64,000 bases of DNA, from NCBI GenBank assembly GCA_030295235.1, contig AP026169.1, positions 744,001 to 808,000 on the forward strand. The letters run 5' to 3'. This DNA is from Fistulifera solaris. Lineage: Eukaryota; Bacillariophyta; Bacillariophyceae; Naviculales; Stauroneidaceae. This document shows positions 1-12,191 of this stretch, piece by piece. A model generated the notes under the pieces. The model had not been told where the DNA came from. It worked only from the letters and a program-made list of their open reading frames with translations, and made no database searches. Numbering within the stretch: the first letter of the stretch is position 1; each line of letters opens with the position of its first letter. The translations under genes were made by a program, and so were the position numbers.

Positions 1-326
1 AACAACGGGTACAGCGACGACGCGAACGACACTACGGAAGCCAGCATCGTCTGTCATCTGTCTCGCAATCGGAGGAGTGTCAACGCACTCTCTCTCCACG
101 TGCGGGGTGTACTTTTTCATTCAGACTCCTAAGCGATGTGACGTAGTGAACGTCACAGCCCAATCTTTTCTTCGCTTTTCCGCCTACGTAAGGACAAGCT
201 AGAAAATGTACGGAGCACGGGACGTCCGTCTACCGATCCCAGCAAGTTATTCATCGGTATCGGTCACCTTCGCAGCGACCGCCTCGTTGAATTTATCGCG
301 TGTGTTTTATCATTTACAAAACAACC
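1..326. other. Upstream region of ATP synthase beta
   Basis: No gene is seen. The stretch should hold the promoter and 5' UTR of the ATP synthase beta gene that begins at 327. A pyrimidine-rich segment lies near 160-182. No clear TATA box or other element was recognised. Confidence 0.5.
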
Positions 327-2089
<1,763 letters not shown>

Positions 2090-2845
2090 GCATAGTTCTT
2101 TGTTCATCTGACTAGACTACAATATTAAGCGGACTGTTACTACATCCTATAGTTTTTCAATGAAGCCTGTCGGAACATGGCAGATCGTGGTAGCCCGTTG
2201 CTGTTTCACGGGGAATGTGGATCAGAGGCTACCGTAGCAATTCCCGTCTAGCGCCGCTGTTTTCGAAATTCGCGTTCATAACGAAGTTCAGAGAGAACAA
2301 TGACCGCAAATTTTCGTCACTGTTTGAATGATCGGTCAGACTTTTTTGTCCACTCTCTCTAGAGGATGGGCTGGACGTTCTTGAATTATGTTTGTTGACC
2401 TAGCATCTTCAGACAGCTCAACGACTACAAAACAAAGTTCTAATTCTAATACTCCGTATTGGTCGTTATGAACCGGTCAAAACAAGAGAAACGGGCGTCA
2501 AATTCATAAAAATTAAATATTTCCGGGGAACTGAAAATTTTTGAGTCACCATCTTGTCAAGTTTACACTCTATTGTACAGTGCAAACCAAAAAGCATAAA
2601 GATTAAGAGTAAGGCTAACGTCTGGCTGTCATGTGTGCTATTTTCTCACCACCTTTTGATTGCCAACAAATCAAGCGATGCATCGAATGCAATGCAAGTT
2701 TTTCTCCATATTATAGTTTACCTGGTAGTCATTTCGTTCCTTCCTGTCGGTGTCGGTTTCATCGGCATAATTGCGCTATCTCTGCATCCTTGACGTTCTT
2801 GATTGCCACAATTAAACGTGACAAAGTCGACACGAAGTCAGCAAT
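2090..2845. other. Intergenic, ATP2 to DUS1
   Basis: Downstream region of ATP2 and upstream region of the dihydrouridine synthase. A copy of the recurrent 9-mer TACTCCGTA lies at 2450-2458. A small open frame (2554-2793) has no recognisable domain and was not called. Confidence 0.5.
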
Positions 2846-4117
2846 ATGGCATCATCATCTTCAATAATAATATTCAATGAGGAAGAAAAGAAAGATAAAA
2901 AACGGTGTTTTGAGCGAGATTGGCTTTCTAAATTAATGGAGCGACATGGGCATCGCGATACATGGGTGCTCGCGCCGATGGTGGATCAATCCGATTTACC
3001 CTTTCGAAAGCTGGTGCGGAAATACGGCTGTACGCTTTGTTTCACACCGATGATACATGCCAAGATGCTGCTTACCCACGCCGTTTATCGACGCAAGTTT
3101 TTGATCCGCGATGACCCCACAGATCGTCCTCTCATTGCACAACTTTGTGGTAATGATGCAGAGACTTTGATTGCCGCTGCTCGTCTGCTTGAGCCGTTTT
3201 GTGATGCCATCGATTTAAATTGTGGATGTCCTCAGATGATTGCTCGACGTGGAAACTACGGAGCGTTTCTACTGGAATCTCCCGACTCTTTGGTCGAAAC
3301 AGTCAAACAATTGGTACAAGGTGTCAACATTCCTGTTTGTGTTAAAGTACGGCTTGTGCCTACCTCCGACTCTTCGTGTGAAACTCCGCAGACTGATTGG
3401 GATGCATCCATTGATCTGTACCGACGCTTGGTTCGTGAGGCAGGTATTGCCATGTTGACTGTGCATGGAAGGACGCGACATCATAAGGGTCCTACGATCG
3501 GAAAAGCTGATTGGGATGCAGTTCGTCGTGTGGTGGAAGAACTGGGCTCCGAAGTACCAATTTTATCGAACGGAAGCATAGACAGCTTAGAACAGGCACA
3601 GGAATGTCGACAAGTAACAGGAGTGGACGGAATCATGTCGTCGGAGGCCATCTTAGAGTACCCAGCTTTATTCGCAGGAGTAGAAAGAAAAAGTCGCGTT
3701 CAATTGGCGTACGAGTATTTGCAATTGGCGAAGGAATATCCACCAGAGCTAGGAGGACAAGGAAGCGGAACCAAATGTATGAGGGCCCATATACATCGCT
3801 TTCTCGATGGCGATTTTGAAGGAAACAACCATTTTCGTCAAGCTCTTATTGCAGCGAAAGGTAGGGAGGACCTGTGGGATATTGTCGATCAAGTGGCGGC
3901 CATTCAGAAAGAAAACGGGCATGATGTTGCGAGCGAGAAGCTTTCGTGGTACATGAGATATCGGAATGGTCAATTCGATGGCCTCTCCGACAGACACAAG
4001 GCCGAACGATTAGGTAGCACCAAATCTCGATTACCAGATTCCGACGACGAAGAGGAAGACGTCGAAGGCTGTGCTCAATGCGTTTTTGATACAAACAACG
4101 ACAATGGCGACTATTAA
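2846..4117 (+). CDS. DUS1: tRNA-dihydrouridine synthase (DUS1-like)
   Basis: FMN-dependent enzyme that reduces uridine to dihydrouridine in the tRNA D-loop. The single exon encodes 423 aa. Family landmarks in order: APMVDQSDLPFR near residue 43 (start of the TIM barrel), QLCGND, DLNCGCPQMIARRGNYGAFL with the catalytic Cys near residue 130, VKVRLV, LTVHGRTRHHKG, ILSNGSI and GVDGIMSSEAI (FMN phosphate site). The motif order and the CPQ-Met-Ala-Arg-Arg-Gly stretch fit the eukaryotic Dus1 branch (known target U16/U17; the target here is inferred). The C-terminus is acidic (SDDEEEDVE) and probably disordered. The first ATG of the frame is used; a Ser- and Lys-rich leader of about 30 residues precedes the barrel. 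Confidence 0.93.
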   Translation: MASSSSIIIFNEEEKKDKKRCFERDWLSKLMERHGHRDTWVLAPMVDQSDLPFRKLVRKYGCTLCFTPMIHAKMLLTHAVYRRKFLIRDDPTDRPLIAQLCGNDAETLIAAARLLEPFCDAIDLNCGCPQMIARRGNYGAFLLESPDSLVETVKQLVQGVNIPVCVKVRLVPTSDSSCETPQTDWDASIDLYRRLVREAGIAMLTVHGRTRHHKGPTIGKADWDAVRRVVEELGSEVPILSNGSIDSLEQAQECRQVTGVDGIMSSEAILEYPALFAGVERKSRVQLAYEYLQLAKEYPPELGGQGSGTKCMRAHIHRFLDGDFEGNNHFRQALIAAKGREDLWDIVDQVAAIQKENGHDVASEKLSWYMRYRNGQFDGLSDRHKAERLGSTKSRLPDSDDEEEDVEGCAQCVFDTNNDNGDY

Positions 4118-4345
4118 TCAAAGACATAATAGAAGCGAATCTTCAAAGAAGCACTAGACAGTTTAAAGATTACCACAGTGAGGAGTACGTCGACGACTGA
4201 CTTAACGCTTTTTGAATGTAAACAGCGACTTTTTTCAACGGCAGAAGAGTAGCAAAGCATCAAGATTCAACATGATAGGAAGGAGCGAAATGTTATAATA
4301 GAGAGGTTAACCCACGTATAAAATGAATGAACTATAAGCTTCTTG

Positions 4346-5577
4346 CTATACAGGTAGCAAATCATTGACACACTTTGGCAGTTCCAGGGACTGATTGTGT
4401 TTAATTTCCTGCATGAATGGCCGTTTCAAATCACAGAATTGTCGTTCGCGGTCCAGTCGATGTGGCATTGTGTAACCCATGACTCGATCAAAGTCTTCAA
4501 AAATAGGATCGACAGGGAATGGCCATGTATAAATTGGCCCGATACCGAAAACCTGCAAAACGAAAGAGAACTTTATGAGTTGTATGTACAAAATCGGGAA
4601 GAAATGGGTGATGGGCGTATCCAACAACACGTACATCAATGAGCTGGATTGGTTCCTCGTCGGATTGATTCATCGTATTCGTAGCTTTCTTCTTCAGCCT
4701 ATCAATTGTCCCAATCCCCGTCATAATTCCGTAACAGACATTCATCAGCATGCTGCTTGTAAATAGAAAAGCGCCTATTGCCAGTAATGTCATTAAACGG
4801 ACCAAGTGGATAATAATCGGATGAAATGTGCAATCGTCGTCCGCGCAAAAGAAATAATTCCATCCGAATAAGGAAAGCGCGTACGCTGACGAGCTCCATG
4901 TGTATATCAGAAACAGAATAAAGTGTTTCAAGTTCGCTGCTCCGACGCAATTGTTCATCCATGGGCAGTGGTGATCCATGTGACTGATGCAGCGATTGCA
5001 GATGCGGCAGTGGTGACTTCCGGGTGGTTTGAATGTCTGACATTGCCCACACATGGAGTGCGAATCGCGTAATAAGCGTTGTTTCTCGCATGGAATAGCT
5101 TGAACAGGAACAGAACCAGGGTCGGTTAAGCTTGTTTTGGCGTGCGAAGCCAGCGCGAGAAAGCACAAAATGTTGTATATCATACCCAACACTACGGGTA
5201 TGCCTTCCGTGACGGTCAATGCGGTGACCGTAAATGCTGAGTATAACATTAAAACCCAGACCATTGTTGACATAATCGATCCTGCTTGATCGGACGAGTT
5301 GCACCATGTTCCGTTCTTGAAAGGAATGAGTAAAAGAAACAAACGTCAACAAAACGAACCCCTGTGATGTTGCACGTACCGTTTCATGTGTGCCGAAAGT
5401 GAAACTCCAGGGCTGCTCATTGTAGCTATCGACGTAGTATTCGCCTCTCTCTCTAATTCGGGGGTATTCTTGAGGCGGTTTGTTTGAATCATCGTAATTA
5501 TAGTCATACTCGAGCAATTCGTCTCTCACTGAATAGCAGAACTGGTGATACGGCTGATGACGACTGCGCACCGTCAT
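4346..5577 (-). CDS. DHHC palmitoyltransferase (zDHHC/PAT)
   Basis: Integral membrane S-acyltransferase that attaches palmitate to Cys of target proteins, probably at Golgi or plasma membrane. Three exons on the minus strand: 5577-5380, 5315-4635, 4552-4346, with introns of 64 nt (gtacgt...ttcaag) and 82 nt (gtacgt...ttgcag), both phase 0; about 361 aa. The cysteine-rich domain reads CGQCQTFKPPGSHHC, CNRCISHMDHHCPWMNNCVG with the catalytic DHHC, followed by NLKHFILFLIY. Two membrane segments lie before and two after, as usual for the family. The C-terminal exon (VFGIGPIYTWPFPVDPIFED) is reached only through the second intron. Exon 1 supplies a hydrophilic, Tyr/Asp-rich cytosolic tail; its acceptor is the least certain splice site. 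Confidence 0.9.
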
Positions 5578-5934
5578 GACAATTCAAAATTGATAGCAAC
5601 TTGACAACGCAATAACAGCTTCTACGAGCGCCGAACTCGTTGAATGATATGGTTGAATATTGACAACACACAATGACAATGATTGGGCAGCACGCAACAA
5701 CGAAAGACGCAAGCAACGAGAGGATCACTGAATTTATATTGATGTGACAAAAGGCAACTGTGAGATCGGCAGAGTAGGGGGAAATACATATACGACGCTG
5801 TATATTTGAGCAATGATAAGTAGTCGTTGACGCGCGCCGGCTACCCTTCCGTTCAAAATTTCTGGTTGCAACTTTAACACTAACCTTTGTGCTTCAAGCT
5901 ACTATGGACTATACAGTGGTATTAACTTTCCCGC

Positions 5935-5949
5935 GACTGGAATTCAGTC
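5935..5949. repeat. Dispersed palindrome, copy 1
   Basis: GACTGGAATTCAGTC: inverted arms GACTG and CAGTC around an A/T-rich centre, matching the family consensus GACTGAAATTCAGTC. Intergenic. Confidence 0.6.
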
Positions 5950-6162
5950 GGGAGCTGATCATGGATTTTTCGTACTTATGTCCACATTGTGTTTTATATG
6001 AATATTTTTCGACACCTCGATCGTTATTTTATTCGTAGACGCTATTGAAGCAATGTAGCTTTTGCAATAAACGCCCGCATTACATTTTTTTCGGTGAATT
6101 TCCTCCCGCGGTCTGTCGAAAACTATTTACTATGAATCAACATGTAGGCGACCTTTCTCCAC

Positions 6163-6178
6163 GACTGGATTTTCTGTC
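6163..6178. repeat. Dispersed palindrome, copy 2 (degenerate)
   Basis: GACTGGATTTTCTGTC followed by ATGA. One arm is changed, but the flanks (ACGACTG before, TCATGA after) match the other copies. Confidence 0.4.
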
Positions 6179-6311
6179 ATGAACGACGACTTCGTCGTTT
6201 TTTACGGTTTCGCTATGGACGTACCAGGTACCAGGTACGTTAATATTCGCTACGAACCCAATCTTCTAAACCCAATTTACAGTAATACTATTCGCAAGGC
6301 TTGCAAATTTG

Positions 6312-7860
6312 CTAATGATGGACGGACCCATCGAAAGGCACATCGTCCTCTTTTTCGCGATCATCCGTACAGTTACCTGTTTCCGGTTCTATTCTACCTT
6401 GCGATGTATCCGAACTATCCATTTGGCTTTCATCTTTGGAAACAACAGTTCTTCTTGTGTTAAACAAAGATAACGATTTTGCTTTATCATACAAATCGCT
6501 CGTCAATCTCATTGTTGACGCTTGAAGGAGCTCTTTTCGTTCAGATAAAGTTTCAAAGAAGTGATCGAGCTTGCTGGTCTTTGTATCCCGCCACCAAGTA
6601 GTCAGGTCACTCTTGGTGTTAACGCAATACTTCCACCATCGAGGACCGAATGTACTATATTGCTGTTTGAAGTCCACAAAAGCCGCATCATACTTTTCTT
6701 CAAGCCGATGATCTAAATTTAAGACGTTCATACGAAAGGTGGCCGTGATGAAACCGAACCCGGCGAGCATTATCACTGTTTGTAGAAGCTTTGCTAACAT
6801 GTGCGTGTTCTTGTCTGCCACGACGGCTTCCAAACCGGCGCCTAATGTCCCTAACCAGAAAATCCATTCGCCGGCGTAGTTGGGATGCGTACAATGACTC
6901 CATAGTCCTTCCCGACACCAGCGGTAGCGATTCCCTGGTGAAGACGCCTTAAAGGCACTTTTTGCCAGTCAGCCAAAGACTCGATTACAAGCCCCGATAA
7001 CTGAAGTAAGATTCCGATCCAAGAAATAGCCCCCCTGGATTGTGGGTCGATTGTATCGAAAACCAGCAAGGTGATGCAACACAAAAGTATGCCAATGAGT
7101 AGAAAATCCAGCACAGTATCTTAACCATTATGTCAGGAGATTGCTGTTCATTGACTTGAGAGAGTTTTTTATGTAGAGCTGGCCAATTTATATATTCACG
7201 CCAAAGTAAGAAAGATACCATTCGCAAAGACCAACTCACCACCAAGATGGAGTGGAGAGCTGTCGTCAAATCAAGAGATTTCGTGTTGAAAATCAGTGAC
7301 AATGCAGCAGGAATCCCTATCCCTGCGCCATATCCCACTGTGATAAAGTATAAGAAAGTATCAAAGCCCACCGATGTCCCCAACAACGTGAGAATATAAA
7401 TGGACAACAAGGAGAGTCCTGATCGATCCGGTCGAAGTAAGGCAGCTAAAGCACTTGAAAGTACAGAAGGTGCGTACGTGTTGGAGTCCTTGACAAGCTT
7501 TTCGCTCGACAAAACAGCCTCTTTAATACGGCCATTCGCCAAGCGGTTTGATAGCGAGTCGTAATATCGGTTAAGTGTGTTCCTTGTACGTGATGTACCT
7601 AGAAAGGTTTTGGGCGTCTCTTTTCTGTCTTCTTCTCGAGCTGCACCGCCGGATAAGCGAATTGCCGTGGTTAGTATTTGTGATGAAATTATTAACGATG
7701 CTTTCTGACGTCTTTGATGGACAGTGGCGTCAGAAGAGGTGCATATGCTTGCCAGCAAGCAGAAGCAGAGTAACTTTGATTTTCTGGATCTCTCGACAAG
7801 ATCCATTTGCAAGAAGGGCTCTGTCCTTAGCTGGCGGGAAATGAGGTCGTTTGAATACAC
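6312..7860 (-). CDS. DUF1295 (steroid 5-alpha-reductase-like) membrane protein, two frame breaks
   Basis: Polytopic membrane protein of the DUF1295 / steroid reductase C-terminal superfamily; the substrate cannot be told. An N-terminal hydrophobic stretch (SKLLCFCLLASICTSSDA) follows a Met at 7806, which may be the true start; the longest frame begins at 7860. Core signatures: RMVSFLLWREY, LADWQK, then REGLWSHCTHPNYAGEW, the diagnostic cofactor-binding region. The frame breaks twice: at a six-C run (7030-7035 on the plus strand), where one more base restores NPGGAISWIG, and at a five-T run (6959-6963), where one more base restores LADWQKSAFKA. With both restored the product is about 516 aa. 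Both breaks sit on homopolymers within conserved sequence, so consensus error is more likely than decay. The C-terminal tail is hydrophilic. Confidence 0.78.
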
Positions 7861-8177
7861 TCTGTTGTTAATTATCCGATTGACTGAATAAACGACGACT
7901 TGGCTTTGTTGTTTATTGTAGTTTCAAGTTTCAACCGCGTCGGATGAGAATTGGTACAGGTATCAGGTATGCGGTACCGGTACCAGATGTCTCAGTGGCT
8001 TAAAAGTTTTTATCTAGTGCAAAGTGTTGTTGTTTTTCACCTGGACTGGACTTTCAGTCATGAGCTCGTTTCTCGCAAGTTTTGCCTAGAAGAAGATCCG
8101 TGAAATATACATTTACGGAGTATCAGCAAAGCACAATTAAACTTCCGCATAGTCTACTTTGTACACCCTGATTATCT
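7861..8177. other. Intergenic with palindrome and GGTACC cluster
   Basis: Upstream of the DUF1295 gene and downstream of the transporter gene. It contains a GGTACAGG...GGTACCGGTACC cluster near 7951-7986, a palindrome copy at 8044-8059 and a reverse-strand copy of the 9-mer TACTCCGTA at 8114-8122. Confidence 0.5.
8044..8059. repeat. Dispersed palindrome, copy 3
   Basis: GACTGGACTTTCAGTC followed by ATGAGC; arms GACTG and CAGTC with the common right flank ATGAG. Confidence 0.55.
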
Positions 8178-9700
8178 CTACACGACATGAACCCTGGACG
8201 GGCTTGATTCAGTAAGATTTGTGCCTCGCTCTCGATTCCGTAAAGATGACATGGAATCGAGACTTGCTTCGCGGCTTTTCGGTTGTCGCAACTCCATTTC
8301 CGCTCTTCGAGCCGAGCGTCGAAATTGCGTGGATTTCTTCCGTTTCATTGTCGATTTCGCCCTCCCGCGACGCAGTGACTTGGCAGTGAGAGCGGAAATG
8401 AATATGGCAACACCGCCAACATGTTCCGGTGTACAGACATTGTTGAATACAAAGAAGGAAATAAAGAGAGTCATTGCCTTTCGCGCTGTACTAGTGATCG
8501 ACATGGCCAAGGCTCCGAAATTCTTTGTGATAGCTGCCGAACATGACGATCCGAAAAAGCCCATGGAAGAGAAAGTGACCATGACGAGTATTTTGGCCGG
8601 AACAGACCACGAACGCTCTTTCAGTGGAGTCCCTGCCATCACTTCGTCGTACGTTCCCGGAGTTGCCAGCCAGACAAGACCTTCGCGTAAATCTCCTTTT
8701 AATGCGGCAGCCACCGTAATGGCGACCAAAGCAATCGAATACAAACGGAAAATGAACTGGTAACAATGACGACTCATGTCAGTTGCCATCGAATACAAAC
8801 GGAAAGGCAATAGCACAATAGAAACCAACTCACCTCATCTTGGCCCACTCCAAAGTTCACCATGATACGTTCACTTAAATTGGAAATGGCTCCGTCGCAA
8901 ATCAGTGACACGGTCAGCATGACAACCCCAATGTGATGAAAGACAGCGGACGAATTGGAGTCAGCATGCATGAAAATCGCCAAGCCCGCTACCATGGCCA
9001 TAACAATCGCATAATCCGCAGGATAATACGTCTTGCGGCTAATGATGACACCAAAGATCATGGTAAAGACGACACGCGAACTTTTCATGAGCGTCTTTGC
9101 GGGGTAATTGATGTATTGCATCGCCAAATTGGTCATTCCAAGATCGAGTGCTCGCAGCAAACTCAGACCAACATACAACGGCATGGGCACATCGGGTTTC
9201 GAAGCAGCAGTAGGAGAACGAGTGGTTTGCCAAGAAATCTCTCCATCTTCTGTGGGAGAAGTAGTTCGAGACCGTGATATCTTCATTTGTCGTTGTTGCT
9301 TCCTGTACACAAAATTTCGCAACAAATAAGCCCATCCCGTATATCCACTAAACTGTGCCATGGCCTGAAACAATCCCAAGTTGCGATTGCAAATTTGTAC
9401 GGCAATGAGTTCTTGCAAATATCCGTACAACAAAGAGAACCCAAAGACTCCCATCGCACAGACAATGAATTGCGTCTGCCGCGGCAGATGCGAAATATCA
9501 ACACCCAATACCAAGACAGGCTCCGAAACCAAGTCTTCGAAGAATTCTAAATCAGCACCAGTGTTGGTATTGATGGAAGCGAGGGAATCCGGAGCTGACT
9601 CAATGTCTAATTTTCCGGCGGCAATGTCCGCGTCATCGACGCCTCGGGAAACGAGTTGGTGACGATTGCGCATGAACGTTGTGGATTGTTTGTAATGCAA
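8178..9700 (-). CDS. SLC35B-type nucleotide-sugar / PAPS transporter
   Basis: Multi-pass transporter of the SLC35B family, which carries PAPS or UDP-sugars into the Golgi or ER lumen. Exon 1 is 9700 (or 9673)-8834 and exon 2 is 8756-8178, with a 77-nt phase-0 intron (gtgagt...taccag); about 470-480 aa. Landmarks: GVFGFSLLYGYLQE near the first helix, the NYPAKTLMKSSRVVFTM segment, ICDGAISNLSERIM, and the terminal GALAMSITSTARKAMTLFISF. Family members use the Lys/Arg of these segments for anionic substrates. The N-terminus is hydrophilic and the C-terminal 70 residues are Arg/Ser-rich and cytosolic. The later Met (MRNRHQ, 9673) is an equally plausible start. PAPS versus UDP-sugar cannot be decided here. 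The intron contains a copy of an 18-nt exon segment (see findings). Confidence 0.85.
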
Positions 9701-10322
9701 TTGTTGTTACGAGTAGATCGTCGATTGATTGTGTTGAGAAGTACAAGCAGTGTTTATGATGTCATGAATGAAACGAGAGAGGAAGAGATCCCTACAGGGC
9801 AAAAACAAGGCAAGAAGAAGAAAAAAATTGTGAAACTGTGGGGTCGCAAAATTTGTCAGTCATCTGTGCATCTTGATCATCTCTCGTCCACGTTATTACT
9901 ACGTATTTTGTTCACACCGCTCACCGCAAAACCACACTAGGAGGAATAGTACTATCGTTGTCGTAGCTACTCCGCTTCTGCGCTCTAAATACAAAGTACT
10001 TTGTACTCCAATCATTGAGTGCCGTTCTCCTTGTCCTCTTGGTACTTTCGTAGAAAATTCTACCGTGTTTGACGTCATCAACGGATCTTTTCGTATCCGT
10101 TGGAGCACGATATACAAGACTTATTTCAGTGTTGGATCCCTTGTGCGAAACACGAGACACGACAAAACATTCACGAACGTCCACCGAAATGCAAAAAAGG
10201 GGGGCAACGATGCGGGATGCGGGATGCCGGATGATACTACAAGTACAAGTACAAGTACAAGTACAAGTAGATTCTTGCTACCAGATGACTTACTTATCCC
10301 CTTTCATTGGATGCTTCGTTGA
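9701..10322. other. Divergent intergenic region with microsatellite
   Basis: Shared upstream region of the transporter (minus) and the flavin oxidoreductase (plus). A TACAAG hexamer is repeated five times at 10238-10267, preceded by GATGCGG-type heptamers at about 10209-10232. Small open frames here have no recognisable domains. Confidence 0.5.
10238..10267. repeat. (TACAAG)5 microsatellite
   Basis: Five perfect copies of TACAAG, ending 55 bases before the start codon of the flavin oxidoreductase. The same word recurs singly at other intergenic sites in the window. Confidence 0.85.
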
Positions 10323-11923
10323 ATGCTGTTATTCGCAACTCTTCTATTCTGGATTCTTTCGAATAATAATGCACAGGCATTTCAATATGATTTGGTGATC
10401 GTCGGCGGCGGAGCGGCTGGATTGTTTGCCGCTGGAAGTGCTTCAGCGTTGGGGAAACAGGTCGCCATTGTGGATCTAAAACAAGAATTGGGAGGTGGTT
10501 GCACCAATGCGGCGTGTGTTCCGAGTAAAGCGTTGCGTTCGATCGTTCGAACGTCCCAGTCAGCGCCAGAGCATGTGCGCTCTGTCGTAGAGGCGGTCCG
10601 AGCACGTGAACAACCACAACAAATGCTCGAACGAAATTCGAATCTTGATTTGCATTTCGTACAATCGTGTTGTTTTACAGATAGTCATACCATGGAACTC
10701 TCATTTCGGAATTCAACCAAGTGCTTCATCCAAAGTCGTCATTTTCTACTGTCGGTAGGAGCGGATCCGGCAATACCTTTTCCGTTTCAAGACCAAGCAC
10801 GTGCCGCCCGTCTGCCCCTTTGGACTTACCGAAGTATTTTGCAACCCGAAGAAACAGAGTTTTGGGATACTGTCAAGTCCGGTCATCTCCGGAGACTCTT
10901 GATCGTGGGTGGTGGCTCCACGGCGTGTGAGCTGGGTCAGTCGTTGGGACGTTTGTTAGCCCACAATACCACCTTGGAGCTAGTGGCACCGGCTCTTCTG
11001 TCGGAAGAAGATCCATCGCTACAAGAAAGCGCTCAGAAACTCTTAGAGCGAGCGGGTGTTTTATGCAAATTAGACGTCAAAATGGACAAAATATTGGAGA
11101 ATAAGAGCATCCAGCTCAGTGACGGCAGCTATTTAGCACCAGTCGATGGGATCCTTCTTTGCGTTGGACGGAGTCCTCAACTAGAATCCTTGCATTTACA
11201 CCAAGCGGGCGTTGAATGGAATAAGAACGGAGTCAGCATTCGTCCCTCTACACTACAATCAATTTCTGCTTCGCATATTTTTGCTGCTGGCGATTGCGCG
11301 GACTTGATCGACAAAGGTCCAGAACATCCGCCCATGCGGCATATATGGGCTTTCATGCCGTGCGGAATATGTATGTGCCGTGGTGGTTGCGTATAGGAAG
11401 CTCCTCTCAACATAAAGTGGTTCCCCGCGTTATCTACACAGATCCGGAAATGGCTCGTGTAGGACTAACGCGGAAAGAATGCCAGGAACGATATCCGGAC
11501 TTTCAATCCGTTCTTGTCAAAGAAGAAGGAAGTGATCGCGCGGATATGGAGCGGCGAGAAAGGGACACTGAGGTCACGTTCCTCGAGCTCAGAGCTTCTC
11601 GAAGCGGTCAGATTTTGGGAGGCACAGCGTGTGGACCCGCTGCTGCCGAATTGGCAAACAGCATGGGCGTCGCAATTACCAACAGGTTATCAGTCAGAGA
11701 CTTGGCCAAGTCGATTCACAGTTATCCTTCCCATGGATACCTCTTGTATCGTGTTGCACTTTCGATGGCTCTTAGCGATACGAGAGGCTTCTTAGAGTCT
11801 TGTGGTCCGGTAGGCAAGATACTTGCAGGATTGATCGGGGCAGTGGGCTCTAGTGTCAGGATTATTCGTTCTTTCTTCGCAGCTCATGTCGTGCGCGAAA
11901 AACCGAGAACAAATAACTTATGA
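10323..11923 (+). CDS. Plastid-targeted flavin disulfide reductase (mercuric-reductase / LPD-like), one frame break
   Basis: Class I pyridine nucleotide-disulfide oxidoreductase. Order: signal peptide (LLFATLLFWILSNNNAQAF, ending in an ASAFAP-like AQAF-Q motif that suggests a complex plastid), FAD site VIVGGGAAGLFAAG, redox-active Cys pair GGGCTNAACVPSKAL, NAD(P)H site LLIVGGGSTACELG, second FAD motif IFAAGDCAD, and dimerisation domain VPRVIYTDPEMARVG. The C-terminal HSYPSHGYLLYR corresponds to the catalytic His-Pro-Thr region of the family. The frame changes near 11331-11333 (three Cs): one added base joins GPEHPP to HAAYMGFHAVRN, the expected helix, giving about 533 aa. This resembles a homopolymer miscall. 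The spacing of the Cys pair (CxxxxC) is typical. The substrate is unknown; GSH or lipoamide reductase activity is less likely than MerA-like function. Confidence 0.85.
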
Positions 11924-11997
11924 TCTAAGGTTATAAGAAGATCAATGCTATATTTGCTTTATTTGAACATGTGAAAAGTAGTGACAATCGTTGTTTC

Positions 11998-12011
11998 TAA
12001 CCCTAACCCTA
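11998..12011. repeat. Short interstitial telomere-like repeat
   Basis: TAACCCTAACCCTA, two copies of the TTAGGG-type telomere unit in reverse orientation, between two genes. Short enough to be chance or a repair scar. Confidence 0.5.
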
Positions 12012-12191
12012 GAGAGAGGTACTGGTACGGGGCGGGGTCAAATTTCATTGCTCTCCGGGTGCCTCTGTCGATTTCCTGGTAAGTCGAGAGCGACGAGGAC
12101 GGCACCAACAAAATACTTGTACTTGTAATTGCCGATTTCACATCATTGTCGGGCAACTGCAATACTCCGTATAATTTTTCAAAACTTCAAT

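Larger units (their letters stand above)
5578..6311. other. Intergenic with two dispersed palindromes
   Basis: Lies upstream of the DHHC gene and downstream of the DUF1295 gene. It holds two copies of the dispersed near-palindrome (5935-5949 and a degenerate one at 6163-6178) and a triple GGTAC-type word near 6226-6238. No coding gene is supported. Confidence 0.5.

Noticed and set aside
8221-8763. 180-aa plus-strand frame
   Set aside because: Antisense to the SLC35B-type transporter exon 2.
11998-12011. Chromosome end
   Set aside because: Only two telomere-like units, with genes on both sides.
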